DNA from: Nitrosospira sp.
GTDB taxonomy: Bacteria > Pseudomonadota > Gammaproteobacteria > Burkholderiales > Nitrosomonadaceae
Reading direction: 5' to 3'
Length of the DNA: 64,000 nt
Assembly (NCBI GenBank): GCA_013821425.1
Contig: JACDGV010000007.1
Span: 1 to 64,000, forward strand
The position numbers were made by a program, and so were the translations under genes. Below are positions 16,053 through 26,263 of the stretch, piece by piece; the first letter of the stretch is position 1; each line of letters opens with the position of its first letter. The notes beneath the pieces were generated by a model, which ran no database searches, was not told where the DNA came from, and worked only from the letters and a program-made list of their open reading frames with translations.

Positions 16053-16529
16053 TTAATCCCCGCCATCCTTGCCCGCTTCGGGCTTGGAGACTTTCTTTTT
16101 TTTGACTCCGGAGTCTGTTCGAGCCGCAGCCTCGCCGTTAACGGAAATAGATGACTTCGCGCGAGACTCGCCGTTAACTGAACTGGCCGACATCCGTTTT
16201 ATGTTTCTCGCTCCCGCCCAAAGCTCCTCCAGGTTGTAATGCGCGCGTGCAGCGACTTGCATGACATGTACCAGCACGTCCCCCAGATCTACCAGAATCC
16301 ATTCGCCGGTTCCTTCGCCTTCCATGCCATATACTGTGCCTCCGGCGGCTTTGACTTTCTCCGCCACATTATTTGCGATCGCCTTCGTGTGTCGGTTAGA
16401 GTCGCCGCTGGCGATGATCATGCGATCGAATAAAGTTGTTATTTTACGCACGTCCAGTACGTCGATATCCCGTGCCTTGATTTCTTCGAGCGCGTCAACA
16501 ACGGTTTTTACCAGCTTAACTAGTGTCAT
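16053..16529 (-). CDS. rsfS: Ribosomal silencing factor RsfS
   Basis: RsfS binds L14 of the large subunit and blocks subunit joining in starvation. Residues 1 to about 110 form the Iojap domain, with DVLDVRKITTLFDRMIIASG and the later GEWILVDLGDVLVHVM. The remaining 45 or so residues are an unusual charged tail with serine repeats and KKKK near the end; the typical protein is about 105-120 residues. Its start overlaps nadD by 14 bases. Confidence 0.95.
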   Translation of the reverse strand: MTLVKLVKTVVDALEEIKARDIDVLDVRKITTLFDRMIIASGDSNRHTKAIANNVAEKVKAAGGTVYGMEGEGTGEWILVDLGDVLVHVMQVAARAHYNLEELWAGARNIKRMSASSVNGESRAKSSISVNGEAAARTDSGVKKKKVSKPEAGKDGGD

Positions 16530-17199
16530 CGTTTTTTGAATACAAGTGATTTACTGCAATATAATCGAGAACGGCATCGGGGACCAGATAACGGATGCTT
16601 TTTCCAGCGGCAATGCGCGCACGGACAAGAGTCGCAGAAATATCCAGCAAAGTTGTCGGTGCAATAAAAATCAGCCCGCTTGAGGCGTGCTTGAGGCTGT
16701 CCCCATTCGATACCCAGCGCGGGACGCACTCTTCCTTCAATTTCTGTGGCAGGGTATCGCGATGAGAGGCGAGGGGGTGGCCCGGGCGGGCAGCGACAAT
16801 GAAATGGCACAGGGTGAACAGCTCGCGCCAACTGTGCCAGTGGGGAAGCTGCATAAAAGCGTCTGCTCCCGTGACAAAGCAAAGTATTGCGCGTTCGCCC
16901 AATTCCTGCTTGAGCTCGCGCAATGTTTTCACGCTGCGGCTCACTTCATGCTGCCGGACTTCGCGCTCGTCCAGCATGAATACAGGGTTTCCCTGAATTG
17001 CCAGACGAACCATCGCTACCCGATGGTGAGGCACGGCGACGGGATTGGAACGTAGGCGGGGAATCCCGGCCGGAATAAAACGCATTTCGCTCAAACCCGT
17101 CATTTCGGCAATTTCTTCGGCTATGCGCAAGTGGCCATAATGTACGGGATCAAAGGTCCCGCCGAAGATACCGACAAGGCGGGATTCGCGGTCATCCAT
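16516..17199 (-). CDS. nadD: Nicotinate-nucleotide adenylyltransferase
   Basis: NadD makes deamido-NAD from nicotinate mononucleotide and ATP. The 227-residue protein has GIFGGTFDPVHYGHLRIAE (residues 9-27) with the HxGH nucleotidyltransferase motif. Near the C-terminus ISATLVRARIAAGKSIRYLV supplies the ISxTxxR motif. It starts the run nadD-rsfS-rlmH and overlaps rsfS by 14 bases, implying translational coupling. Confidence 0.96.
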   Translation of the reverse strand: MDDRESRLVGIFGGTFDPVHYGHLRIAEEIAEMTGLSEMRFIPAGIPRLRSNPVAVPHHRVAMVRLAIQGNPVFMLDEREVRQHEVSRSVKTLRELKQELGERAILCFVTGADAFMQLPHWHSWRELFTLCHFIVAARPGHPLASHRDTLPQKLKEECVPRWVSNGDSLKHASSGLIFIAPTTLLDISATLVRARIAAGKSIRYLVPDAVLDYIAVNHLYSKNDDTS

Positions 17200-17294
17200 T
17201 GCCTGATGAGACCGGACTAACAGAAGCGATGGAACGGTCTTTTATAATAATCCAGTCCTCGTATTTTCCGGAAACAGCCCGTTTTCACAACAAT

Positions 17295-18653
17295 TCACAG
17301 CAAAACCCGACGCATGTCGGCCAGCACCTCGCCCAGATAGGAAGTGAACCGCGCGGCGGTTGCGCCATCGATTACACGGTGATCATATGACAACGACAGC
17401 GGCAGCATCAAACGGGGAACAAACTGGCCCTCGCGGAAAACAGGCTTCATGCCCGCGCGTGATACGCCCAGAATCGCGACTTCCGGCGCGTTGATGATGG
17501 GTGTGAAAGCGGTGCCGCCAATGCTCCCCAGACTGGAAATAGTAAAGCTTGCTCCCTGCATCTGGGCAGATATAAGCTTGCCCTCGCGCGCAAGCGCCGC
17601 AAGCGCCGCCATCTCCTTGCCAATGGCAATCACGCCTTTTTGATCCACGTCCCGGATAACCGGCACTACCAGGCCGCCCGGCGTATCCGCCGCAAATCCC
17701 AGGTGGTAATAGTTCTTGATCACCAGGTTTTCGCCGTTACCGTCAAGCGAAGCATTAAATTCGGGAAATTTCTTCAATACCGCTACGGACGCTCGCATCA
17801 GAAAAGCGAGTATTGTTATTTTCACGCCCTCCTCTTTTGTGGCCTCATTGGAATCCTGGCGAAGGGCTTCCAGTTCCGTGATATCGGCTTCATCGAACTG
17901 TGTAACGTGGGGAATCATTACCCAGTTACGGTGCAGATTCGCCCCGGATATTTTTTTTATCCGTGACAGCGGCTGCAATTTCACGGGACCAAATTTCTCG
18001 AAATTGACTCGCGGCCAAGGCAACAAATTGAGTTCGACGCCCTTCCCCCCGGGAGGCCTGGCCAGTTCCGACTTGACGAAAGTCTGCACATCTTCCTTGA
18101 GAATCCGCTGCTTCGGACCGCTGCCCTTGACCAAACTTAGGTTCACGCCCAATTCGCGCGCGAATCGCCTGACTGCCGGGCCGGCGTGGGCCTTTGCGAA
18201 ACCAGCGTCGTCGAGAGGGGGAGGGGCAGATGCGGCCCCAACGGTGGGTTGCAAGACCGCCGCCGCCTCTGGCCGGGGACGGGCAGGTACACTATCGGCA
18301 GAGCCAGGATGCTCAGGGCCCGGGGGGGCGGGAGAAGTTTCGGGAGCCGCCTGCGGAGCTGCCGCCACTGGAGCTGATGCGGGTCGGGAAGGCGAGTCCG
18401 CGGCGTCTGGCCCCGGAGCTTCAACCACTGCAATGGGAGTTCCCTCCGAAACCTTGTCATCCACCTTTACAGAGACTTCTTTGACTACGCCCGCAAATGG
18501 CGACGGCACTTCTATGGTTGCCTTATCGGATTCAAGCACGATCAAGGGATCCTCCACACTGATCGAGTCGCCGGCTTTCACCAGCACTTCTATCACCGGG
18601 ACGTCCTGAAAATCGCCAATGTCTGGGATCAATACCTGTTTTGTCTCTGCCAC
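17295..18653 (-). CDS. aceF: Pyruvate dehydrogenase E2, dihydrolipoamide acetyltransferase
   Basis: The 452-residue E2 has one lipoyl domain (residues 1 to about 75, lipoyl lysine about K44 in LESDKATIEV), an Ala/Pro-rich flexible linker (about 76-150), a peripheral subunit-binding domain (about 155-192), and the acetyltransferase core ending in SYDHRVIDGA with the catalytic His and Asp. It passes the acetyl group from E1 to CoA. Some relatives have two or three lipoyl domains; this one has a single domain. The partner aceE lies 240 bases upstream. No E3 gene is in the window. Confidence 0.95.
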   Translation of the reverse strand: MAETKQVLIPDIGDFQDVPVIEVLVKAGDSISVEDPLIVLESDKATIEVPSPFAGVVKEVSVKVDDKVSEGTPIAVVEAPGPDAADSPSRPASAPVAAAPQAAPETSPAPPGPEHPGSADSVPARPRPEAAAVLQPTVGAASAPPPLDDAGFAKAHAGPAVRRFARELGVNLSLVKGSGPKQRILKEDVQTFVKSELARPPGGKGVELNLLPWPRVNFEKFGPVKLQPLSRIKKISGANLHRNWVMIPHVTQFDEADITELEALRQDSNEATKEEGVKITILAFLMRASVAVLKKFPEFNASLDGNGENLVIKNYYHLGFAADTPGGLVVPVIRDVDQKGVIAIGKEMAALAALAREGKLISAQMQGASFTISSLGSIGGTAFTPIINAPEVAILGVSRAGMKPVFREGQFVPRLMLPLSLSYDHRVIDGATAARFTSYLGEVLADMRRVLL

Positions 18654-18893
18654 GCTTCTTCCTTTACTTCTGTACTGATGTCATTTCAATCTGCGATAAG
18701 ATCACGCGCCGGGCTGGTCTTCGGCTACCACGTTGCACCGGTCTCGCCTTGGCACCCTCCTCTTTCCTTTCTGGCAACGGAATTGGAATAAGGGCCTCCC
18801 GCTCCAGCACGTCGGCCGCAGGCAGGTGGGGGATGCTGGAGTACAACCATGGTTCACGTAAACCCACGTCAACCAAGCGCCGGTTTCAGTGCC

Positions 18894-21563
18894 TTATACT
18901 GTCACCGGATTAGGTTTCTCCGGATCAATGCCAAACTTCGCTATCGCCCGCGCCACCTGCTCTGCCTCAATTTTGCCTTCTTCGGCCAGCGCCTTGAGCG
19001 CAACTACGGTAATGTAATGGCGGTCGACTTCGAAGAACCGGCGCAGCCGTTCCCGCGTATCCGAACGGCCAAAGCCGTCAGTACCCAACACCTTGTACCG
19101 CCGCGGTACAAATTCACGTATCTGGTCGGCAAAAATCTTCATATAGTCGGTTGCTGCCACTACCGGGCCCTCCCGGTCCTGAAGACATGAGCCCACGTAA
19201 GACTGCCTCGCTGCTTCGGCGGGATGCAGCACGTTCCACCGCGCTACATCCAGTGCCTCGCGTCTTAACTCGTTAAAGCTGGTGACGCTCCAGATATCGG
19301 CGTCGACGTCATATTCCTTTTCCAGTATATCGGCCGCGGCTATAACCTCTCGCAGAATAGTGCCGGAACCGAGCAGTTGCACCCTCAGCCCGGAGCTCTT
19401 CCTTCCCACTGGCTTACCCTCCTGGAACAGATACATGCCTTTCAATATGCCTTCCTCTGCATTTTCCGGCATTTCCGGGTGCGAATAATTTTCGTTCATC
19501 ACCGTAATATAGTAATAAACATCTTCTTGCGCTTCACACATTCGGCGCAGGCCATCCCGGATAATGACAGCGAGTTCATATGCGAAGGTGGGATCGTACG
19601 ATATGCAATTGGGAATGGTCGAGGCAATCAAATGGCTATGCCCATCCTCATGCTGCAACCCTTCGCCGTTCAGGGTCGTGCGTCCCGCGGTGCCCCCAAG
19701 CAAAAATCCGCGGCAACGCATATCTCCGGCCGCCCAGGCCAGATCGCCCACGCGCTGAAAACCGAACATGGAATAGAAAATATAGAACGGTATCATCTGT
19801 ACCCCATGGGTACTGTAAGACGTTGCCGCGGCCATCCAGGATGACATTGCGCCTGCCTCGTTAATACCCTCCTGCAGAATCTGGCCGTTCTTGTCCTCCT
19901 TGTAGTACATCAATTGATCGGCATCCTGCGGCGTGTAGAGTTGTCCTGTCGACGACCAGATACCCAATTGCCGGAACATCCCTTCCATGCCGAAAGTGCG
20001 TGACTCGTCCGCAACGATGGGCACCACGCGCTTGCCGATATTCTTGTCTTTCACCAGTATGTTGAGTATGCGTACAAAAGCCATGGTAGTGGAAGACTCC
20101 CGTCCCTCGCCACTGGCCTTGAGCAGCGTCTCGAATGCGGATAGCGGCGGTATCTGAAGCGCTTCAGCCTTGCGTCGGCGCCGGTGGAGAAACCCTCCCA
20201 GCGCACGACGCTGCTGCTTCATATAGAGAAACTCAGGCGAGTCCTCGTCGAATTTGAGATACGGTATGTTGTCTATCTTGTCATCTGCAATCGGCAGCCC
20301 GAAGCGGTCGCGGAATGCTTTCAGCGAGGTGGTTCCCATCTTCTTCTGCTGGTGAGTGATATTCTGCGCCTCGCCGGCTTCCCCCATGCCATAACCCTTT
20401 ATGGTCTTCGCCAGGATCACGGTAGGCTGGCCGGTATGCTTCGCCGCAGCTGAGTAAGCTGCGTATACCTTATGCGGATCATGCCCGCCGCGATTCAACC
20501 GCCAGATGTCATCGTCGGACATGTTCGCGACCATTTCCAGCAATTCAGGGTATTTGCCGAAGAAGTTTTCGCGAACGTAGGCACCGTCCCTCGACTTGAA
20601 GGCCTGGTATTCACCGTCGACGCATTCCATCATGCGTTGCTGCAACAGGCCTTTGGTATCCTTCGCAAGTAACGGATCCCAGTAAGAGCCCCAGATTACC
20701 TTGACCACATTCCAGCCCGCGCCGCGAAATGCGGCTTCGAATTCCTGCATGACCTTACCGTTACCACGCACCGGTCCGTCGAGACGCTGTAGATTGCAGT
20801 TAACGACAAAAATCAGATTGTCCAGTTTCTCCCGCGAGCCCAGCGATATGGCGCCCATCGATTCCGGTTCGTCCATTTCCCCGTCACCCATGAATGCCCA
20901 GACTTTGCGTCCCGTGGTCTCGACCAGGCCACGGCTGCCCAGATATTTCATGAACCGGGCCTGATAGATTGCCATGAGGGGGCCAAGACCCATCGATACG
21001 GTGGGGAATTGCCAGAAGTCCGGCATGAGCCAGGGGTGCGGGTACGATGACAGCCCTTTGCCATCAACTTCCTGGCGGAAATTATTGAGCTGTTCCTCCG
21101 TCAACTCCCCCAGCAGGAAAGCGTAGGCGTAAAGCCCGGGTGAAGAATGTCCCTGAGCAAATACCAGGTCCCCCCCGTGATTTTCGGAAGGGGCATGCCA
21201 GAAGTGGTTGTAGCCGACGTCGTAAAGCGTTGCGGCGGACGCAAAGCTTGCGATATGACCGCCGACATTGGAATTTTTGTTGGCGCGCAACACCATTGCC
21301 ATGGAATTCCATCGGACATAAGAACGGATGCGGTGCTCCAGCGCGTGGTTACCGGGAGAGCGCTCTTCCTTGCCAGGTGGGATGGTATTGATATATGCGG
21401 TGGTTGCGCTATAAGGCAGGTATGCGCCTGAACGGCGGGCTTTCTCCACCAGCCTCTCCAGCAAGTAATGCGCCCGCTCCGTTCCCTCATGGGTTAGCAC
21501 GGAGTCCAGCGCGTCCAGCCATTCCTGAGTTTCGGAGGGGTCTATGTCAGGTAAAGGTTCCAT
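18894..21563 (-). CDS. aceE: Pyruvate dehydrogenase E1 component (homodimeric)
   Basis: The 889-residue homodimeric E1 decarboxylates pyruvate on thiamine diphosphate and loads the lipoyl arm of AceF. The ThDP site is visible as MGDGEMDEPES followed by NLIFVVNCNLQRLDGPVRG. The length fits the AceE type rather than the alpha/beta type. Acetyl-CoA from this complex feeds biosynthesis even in a chemolithoautotroph. folD lies 43 bases upstream on the same strand, and a 240-base gap with no recognised gene separates it from aceF. Confidence 0.96.
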   Translation of the reverse strand: MEPLPDIDPSETQEWLDALDSVLTHEGTERAHYLLERLVEKARRSGAYLPYSATTAYINTIPPGKEERSPGNHALEHRIRSYVRWNSMAMVLRANKNSNVGGHIASFASAATLYDVGYNHFWHAPSENHGGDLVFAQGHSSPGLYAYAFLLGELTEEQLNNFRQEVDGKGLSSYPHPWLMPDFWQFPTVSMGLGPLMAIYQARFMKYLGSRGLVETTGRKVWAFMGDGEMDEPESMGAISLGSREKLDNLIFVVNCNLQRLDGPVRGNGKVMQEFEAAFRGAGWNVVKVIWGSYWDPLLAKDTKGLLQQRMMECVDGEYQAFKSRDGAYVRENFFGKYPELLEMVANMSDDDIWRLNRGGHDPHKVYAAYSAAAKHTGQPTVILAKTIKGYGMGEAGEAQNITHQQKKMGTTSLKAFRDRFGLPIADDKIDNIPYLKFDEDSPEFLYMKQQRRALGGFLHRRRRKAEALQIPPLSAFETLLKASGEGRESSTTMAFVRILNILVKDKNIGKRVVPIVADESRTFGMEGMFRQLGIWSSTGQLYTPQDADQLMYYKEDKNGQILQEGINEAGAMSSWMAAATSYSTHGVQMIPFYIFYSMFGFQRVGDLAWAAGDMRCRGFLLGGTAGRTTLNGEGLQHEDGHSHLIASTIPNCISYDPTFAYELAVIIRDGLRRMCEAQEDVYYYITVMNENYSHPEMPENAEEGILKGMYLFQEGKPVGRKSSGLRVQLLGSGTILREVIAAADILEKEYDVDADIWSVTSFNELRREALDVARWNVLHPAEAARQSYVGSCLQDREGPVVAATDYMKIFADQIREFVPRRYKVLGTDGFGRSDTRERLRRFFEVDRHYITVVALKALAEEGKIEAEQVARAIAKFGIDPEKPNPVTV

Positions 21564-21606
21564 GTTTCAATTCTCGAAATTGTTGTGGCTTACCGGCGCT
21601 AGCCGT

Positions 21607-22476
21607 TCATTTCGCAGCTAAACTCCGTGCTTGAGCGCGCTCCGCAGCTTCGATGGTATTGCACAGCAACATGGTTATTGTCATCGGTCCGACTCCGCCT
21701 GGAACGGGCGTAATGTACCCCGCTTTCTCCCTGACGGAGTCGAAATCCACATCGCCGGCAAGTTTACCACCCGGCATACGGTTGATGCCGACATCTATTA
21801 CTGTCGCTCCGGACTTGACCATCCCGGCGGTAATCATGCGAGGCTTTCCGGTGGCAACCACCAGGATGTCAGCACGGCTCGTATGTTCCGCCAAGTCCCG
21901 CGTCTTCGAGGTACAGATTGTTACGGTTGCGCCCTTTTGCAAGAGCATCAGTGCCATCGGCTTTCCTACGATGTTGCTGCGCCCTACCACTACCGCGTGC
22001 CGCCCTTCGATTTCCACGCCGTATGCTTCCAGCATTTTCATCACGCCGAGAGGCGTGCACGGCGCAAATACCGTGCTCCCGGTGAGAAGTGCGCCTACAT
22101 TATGAAGATGGAAGCTGTCCACGTCTTTTTCCACCGCAATGGACGCGATTACCTTGGCGCTTTCAAAATGGCGCGGCAGTGGAAGTTGCACCAGGACGCC
22201 GTGAATTCGAGGGCTTCCATTCAGTTCCTGAATGCGCCGGATCACCTCATCCTGATTCGCATTCTCCGGGAATTCATGTATCTCGGAGTAAATTCCCGTT
22301 TCGCTGCAAGCCCTGGCCTTGTTCCGCACATATACGCGCGAGGCCGCGTCATCGCCGACAATAACAACCGCGAGGCCGGGTTGATTGCCATTTCCCGCCA
22401 AAAGCTGGGCACGACCCTTCCACTCGGCTCGCACCTTTCTGGCAAGCCCAGTACCATCCATCATCGTGGCACTCAT
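21607..22476 (-). CDS. folD: Bifunctional methylenetetrahydrofolate dehydrogenase / methenyltetrahydrofolate cyclohydrolase
   Basis: FolD interconverts methylene-, methenyl- and formyl-tetrahydrofolate with NADP. The 289-residue product shows the substrate motif [12 protein letters not shown] with the catalytic lysine, the [16 protein letters not shown] nucleotide-site stretch, and the signature [17 protein letters not shown] start it at ATG 22476, six bases after GGAG; a TTG at 22488 would put the start upstream of this ribosome site. It may be cotranscribed with aceE. Confidence 0.95.
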   Translation of the reverse strand: MSATMMDGTGLARKVRAEWKGRAQLLAGNGNQPGLAVVIVGDDAASRVYVRNKARACSETGIYSEIHEFPENANQDEVIRRIQELNGSPRIHGVLVQLPLPRHFESAKVIASIAVEKDVDSFHLHNVGALLTGSTVFAPCTPLGVMKMLEAYGVEIEGRHAVVVGRSNIVGKPMALMLLQKGATVTICTSKTRDLAEHTSRADILVVATGKPRMITAGMVKSGATVIDVGINRMPGGKLAGDVDFDSVREKAGYITPVPGGVGPMTITMLLCNTIEAAERAQARSLAAK

Positions 22477-22656
22477 ATCTAGCTCCAATTGCCCATTTGA
22501 GGGAGCGAACGGCCGATTATATATACGCCTGCTCGTACTTTCATCGCGGCGTCTCTGAAATTACTTGAGAATGCATGTCCGAGCGGTGCCGTACCGTTAT
22601 GGCCATAGAACACCGACCTGAGGGGGCTGCCGGGTTTTCATCGGCTTTCTCCGCAA

Positions 22657-23325
22657 TCAGGAAGGAGATGAAGCTGCCGAATTCGGCTTTTTGATCTTCA
22701 AACGATAAATCAATAATCCGATCAAAAATGTGGGAATGACCACCATAGCCGCAGCTACCAGTCCCGCAGCGAGTATGTCGATACCCTCGGTTTTTGGAAG
22801 GAGAATTGTGACTGCCCAGATTGTAACGAATGCCGCTACCGCGCCACCGATAAACATGATCTTCTTGCCATGTTGGAAAAGGCGCCACAAAGCACCCGAA
22901 ACCCTGGTTTCATGCCGGTACTCCTCGAACACTGTCGCCAGGCTTCCGTCATCTAGAGTAGCCTCATAACCCATGGCGACAGCGAGGGTATCGGTACTAT
23001 CTTCCCCATGGGACATGTTATTCAGGAACGCGATGCGCTTTTGCGCTTCCTTTTTAGTCATTCCATCGCTAATGAGCATCGCCTGTAACGCCATAAAGGC
23101 GTGATCACGCGGATCCACCGGCAGATCGAGCCTTCCTTCACCACGGCGCCACATCACACCCAGCAAATAGAGCTGGATAGTCAGTTGGCGAAATGGAGGC
23201 GCAAAATCGAAGTCTTTGTCCTTGACTTGCGGAAGTTGGGAGGAAAGCATTTCCCGCGCGTGTTGGACACAAATATCAACCGCAGTCTCTTCCGACTCTG
23301 GTTTGGCTTCATTCATTTGTTTCAT
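22657..23325 (-). CDS. Unknown protein with two C-terminal membrane segments
   Basis: I do not recognise the family. From ATG 23325 the product is 222 residues: a mostly helical soluble part of about 145 residues and then two hydrophobic segments (about residues 150-172 and 180-205) with a short basic tail. The region around 'DPRDHAFMALQAMLISDGMT' is ordered and looks conserved. Further in-frame starts exist at 23373 and 23490, but their ribosome sites are no better. It stands alone between folD and a divergent flavoprotein. Confidence 0.6.
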   Translation of the reverse strand: MKQMNEAKPESEETAVDICVQHAREMLSSQLPQVKDKDFDFAPPFRQLTIQLYLLGVMWRRGEGRLDLPVDPRDHAFMALQAMLISDGMTKKEAQKRIAFLNNMSHGEDSTDTLAVAMGYEATLDDGSLATVFEEYRHETRVSGALWRLFQHGKKIMFIGGAVAAFVTIWAVTILLPKTEGIDILAAGLVAAAMVVIPTFLIGLLIYRLKIKKPNSAASSPS

Positions 23326-23634
23326 TGCGGGATTACCCCGGCGCCTTAACTTTGGATTTGTAGAAGAACCCATTATATACTGGCGAAAGCCTGGTTGAAA
23401 AAGGTTGAATCGCGGGACTGCCGTCCGTAAAACGAGAGCGTGTTTGGCTGTCCCCGAGTCCTTCTCTCTTTCTGCATGATGCTTCACCATGCTTCGAAGA
23501 CATCTCGGATATCGGAAAGAGTTGCAAAACCGTGTGTATCTGCCTTACAGGCCTTTCATAAATCGAGTGAAAAATCCTCACGACATTGAATTTGGTCCAA
23601 CGTCCACTTTTTACGTGTCTACAAAGGAATGATC
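23326..23634. other. Divergent intergenic region
   Basis: About 309 bases separate the unknown membrane protein from the flavoprotein reading the other way. The stretch should hold promoters for both, but no convincing site was identified. Confidence 0.4.
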
Positions 23635-24813
23635 ATGAAACATCATAAATATGTCATTGTAGGTGGTGGAATAGCTGCGGACTCCGCTGTTCACGCCATT
23701 CGTAAAAATGACCAGGACGGGGCTATTGCCATGATTTGCGAGGAGCGGCATCCGCCTTATGACCGGCCTCCCCTGACAAAAGCGCTATGGAAAGATTCTC
23801 CCTACGAATCCATCTGGCGCAACACTCATGGACTCAATGTCGCAATGCACCTCGGCAAAAAAATAGTCGCTCTCGACACGGCAAAAAAGACCGCAACCGA
23901 TGATACGGGAAACATCTATACCTATGAGAAGCTTTTGCTCGCCACAGGAGGCACGCCCCGGCGCTTTCCCGGTTTCAGCGATGACATCATCTATTACAGG
24001 ACAGCGGATGACTACCGGAAGTTGCGCGAACTGAGCAAACAGGGGTCGGATTTTATCGTTATCGGGGGAGGCTTCATCGGATCGGAGATCGCGGCAGCGC
24101 TTGCGGCCAATAATAAACGTGTAACAATGATTTTTCCGGAACACGGGATCGGTGCACGCGTATATCCGCAACCTCTGGTAGAGTTCCTGAATTCCTACTA
24201 CCGGGACAAGGGTGTCACCGTGCTTGCATCCGAGACTGTCAAATCCGTACGGACAGAAGGCGCCAAAAGGATTGTAACCACGGGCAGCGGCACGCAACTA
24301 TCCGTCGATGGAGTTGTTGCCGGTTTAGGCATACTTCCCAATATCGGGTTGGCGGTGCAGGCGGGGCTTGCGGTGGACAACGGCATAGTGGTGGATGAAT
24401 TCCTCCGCACGAGCGATCCCGACATCTATGCTGCCGGGGATGCCGCGAATTTCCACAGTGCCATATTGAACAAGCGCGTGCGCGTGGAACACGAGGACAA
24501 CGCGAACGTCATGGGGGAAACGGCAGGGCGGAACATGGCCGGTCAAATGGATGCGTACCGCCACCTGCCTTTCTTTTACTCGGATCTGTTCGACCTGGGC
24601 TATGAAGCAGTGGGAGAACTGGATTCCAGCCTGGATATTGTCGAAGACTGGGAGGAACCGTTTCGCAAGGGGGTGATTTATTATTTGCTCGACGAGCGCG
24701 TCCGCGGTGTACTGCTTTGGAATACCTGGGGACAGGTCGCTGCCGCCACTCAACTGATTTCCGAACATGCCGCACACACCAGCGAGTCACTGATGGGACG
24801 CATCGTGGAATAG
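23635..24813 (+). CDS. FAD-dependent NAD(P)H oxidoreductase, ferredoxin-reductase-like
   Basis: The 392-residue flavoprotein has two Rossmann nucleotide folds: IVGGGIAADSAVHAI near the N-terminus for FAD, and FIVIGGGFIGSEIAAAL near residue 145 for NAD(P)H. The FAD ribityl motif DIYAAGDAA is near 268. This is the layout of BphA4/rubredoxin-reductase/AIF-like enzymes that pass electrons to a ferredoxin or similar carrier. ATG 23635 is preferred since AAGGA lies six bases before it; the ATG at 23629 touches that site. There is no adjacent ferredoxin gene, so the partner is unknown. Confidence 0.88.
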   Translation: MKHHKYVIVGGGIAADSAVHAIRKNDQDGAIAMICEERHPPYDRPPLTKALWKDSPYESIWRNTHGLNVAMHLGKKIVALDTAKKTATDDTGNIYTYEKLLLATGGTPRRFPGFSDDIIYYRTADDYRKLRELSKQGSDFIVIGGGFIGSEIAAALAANNKRVTMIFPEHGIGARVYPQPLVEFLNSYYRDKGVTVLASETVKSVRTEGAKRIVTTGSGTQLSVDGVVAGLGILPNIGLAVQAGLAVDNGIVVDEFLRTSDPDIYAAGDAANFHSAILNKRVRVEHEDNANVMGETAGRNMAGQMDAYRHLPFFYSDLFDLGYEAVGELDSSLDIVEDWEEPFRKGVIYYLLDERVRGVLLWNTWGQVAAATQLISEHAAHTSESLMGRIVE

Positions 24814-24943
24814 ACCCAGGTTTCCTACCTATAACCGCGTTAGCGACCCACATTCCCCGGGGTGATCACGCTGAACTCACAAGATAAGGACGGGTGAGCT
24901 TCCTTACAGAATTAACCGAAATTGTTGTGGGACCATTCCGCTT

Positions 24944-25978
24944 TTGACAACCCTGACCCTTACTCGTCCCGACGACTGTCATCTCCATCTGCGTGACGGC
25001 CCGCAGATGCGGTCGGTACTCCGGGATACCGCGCGACGCTTTAAGCGCGCGATTGTCATGCCCAACCTCAGTCCCCCGGTAGTGACCGTGGAAATGGCTG
25101 TTGCATACCGGGCGCGCATCCTTGCCGCCCTGCCTGGGGGTATGAGCTTCGAACCGCTGATGACGCTCTATCTTACGGATAATACCCTGCCTGCGGAAAT
25201 TGTTAAAGCCACCAATAGCGGTGCTGTGCATGGCGTGAAATATTATCCCGCCGGCGCCACGACCAATTCAGCCGCGGGTGTGACAGACATAACGCGGTGT
25301 TATGGCGCACTCTCGGCAATGGAAGAGATGGGTATGCCGTTGCTAGTGCATGGCGAGATGACCAGCCCCGAAGTGGACGTATTCGACAGGGAAAAAATCT
25401 TTCTCGACCAGGTGCTGGTGCCCCTCATGAGTCGATTTCCCCATTTGCGGATTGTGTTCGAACACATCAGCACCCGTGAGGCAGTGGAATTTGTCAGAGG
25501 CGCATCGAATCATATTGCGGCAACTATTACAGCCCATCACCTACTGCTTAACCGCAATGCGCTGTTTAACGGGGGGCTACGGCCGCACCACTACTGCCTT
25601 CCCCTATTGAAGCGTGAAATTCACCGTCGACAACTGGTGAATGCAGCGACCAGCGGGAATCCCAAGTTCTTTCTCGGCACGGATAGTGCCCCCCATTCGA
25701 GATCCACTAAAGAAACTGCTTGCGGCTGTGCGGGTATTTACACCTCTCATGCCGCAATCGAGCTGTATGCCGAAGCCTTTGACCGGGCGGGGTCGCTGGA
25801 TAAGCTCGAAGCTTTCGCGAGCTTTCATGGCGCTGATTTCTACCGGCTACCGCGCAACACGGACAGCATTAAGCTGAAAAAAGAAAGCTGGACAGTGCCT
25901 GGACAACTGGAATTTGCGGAAGATACGCTAGTTCCGCTATGGGCGGGGGAATGCCTGACTTGGCAGTTGACTGATTAA
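24944..25978 (+). CDS. pyrC: Dihydroorotase (class II, PyrC type)
   Basis: PyrC cyclises carbamoyl aspartate to dihydroorotate in pyrimidine synthesis. The 344-residue protein matches the E. coli-type enzyme in length and motifs: DDCHLHLRDG with the HxH metal ligands, VKYYPAGATTNS with the carboxylated lysine, HGE, and FLGTDSAPH with the catalytic aspartate. The start is a TTG at 24944, since no ATG or GTG fits the conserved N-terminus; this would lower its translation. Confidence 0.94.
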   Translation: MTTLTLTRPDDCHLHLRDGPQMRSVLRDTARRFKRAIVMPNLSPPVVTVEMAVAYRARILAALPGGMSFEPLMTLYLTDNTLPAEIVKATNSGAVHGVKYYPAGATTNSAAGVTDITRCYGALSAMEEMGMPLLVHGEMTSPEVDVFDREKIFLDQVLVPLMSRFPHLRIVFEHISTREAVEFVRGASNHIAATITAHHLLLNRNALFNGGLRPHHYCLPLLKREIHRRQLVNAATSGNPKFFLGTDSAPHSRSTKETACGCAGIYTSHAAIELYAEAFDRAGSLDKLEAFASFHGADFYRLPRNTDSIKLKKESWTVPGQLEFAEDTLVPLWAGECLTWQLTD

Positions 25979-26212
25979 TACTTTCCTGAACACGTGGCTG
26001 GTTCCGGAAGTTATGCAGTGCATTTCCACAGCGCGCCTACTTTCGAAATAACCCAACCTCGCATATCCGCTCCGCTCAAAGACATCCCTGATAGTCCACT
26101 TTTCGTCCATAGCGGCCGTCTTGACGGACTTCACCCACTGGACCAGAAGCGTTTCATCCGGGCCGCCGCAGCCTCAAGCAGCGCGGGCTTATTTCTCCCC
26201 AGCCCCTATTTT

Positions 26213-26245
26213 CCCGTCGGTGCGCCGCCGCACAGACCCGACGGG
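26213..26245. repeat. Hairpin-forming inverted repeat
   Basis: CCCGTCGG (26213-26220) pairs with CCGACGGG (26238-26245), and an inner TGCG/CGCA pair extends the stem. No T-run follows on either strand, so it is not a standard terminator. Confidence 0.55.
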
Positions 26246-26263
26246 AAGCCAGGGTTACAAGTC

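Noticed and set aside
18654-18893. Possible small gene between aceE and aceF
   Set aside because: The open frame there is Pro/Arg-rich and has no recognisable pattern; the gap is more likely untranslated.
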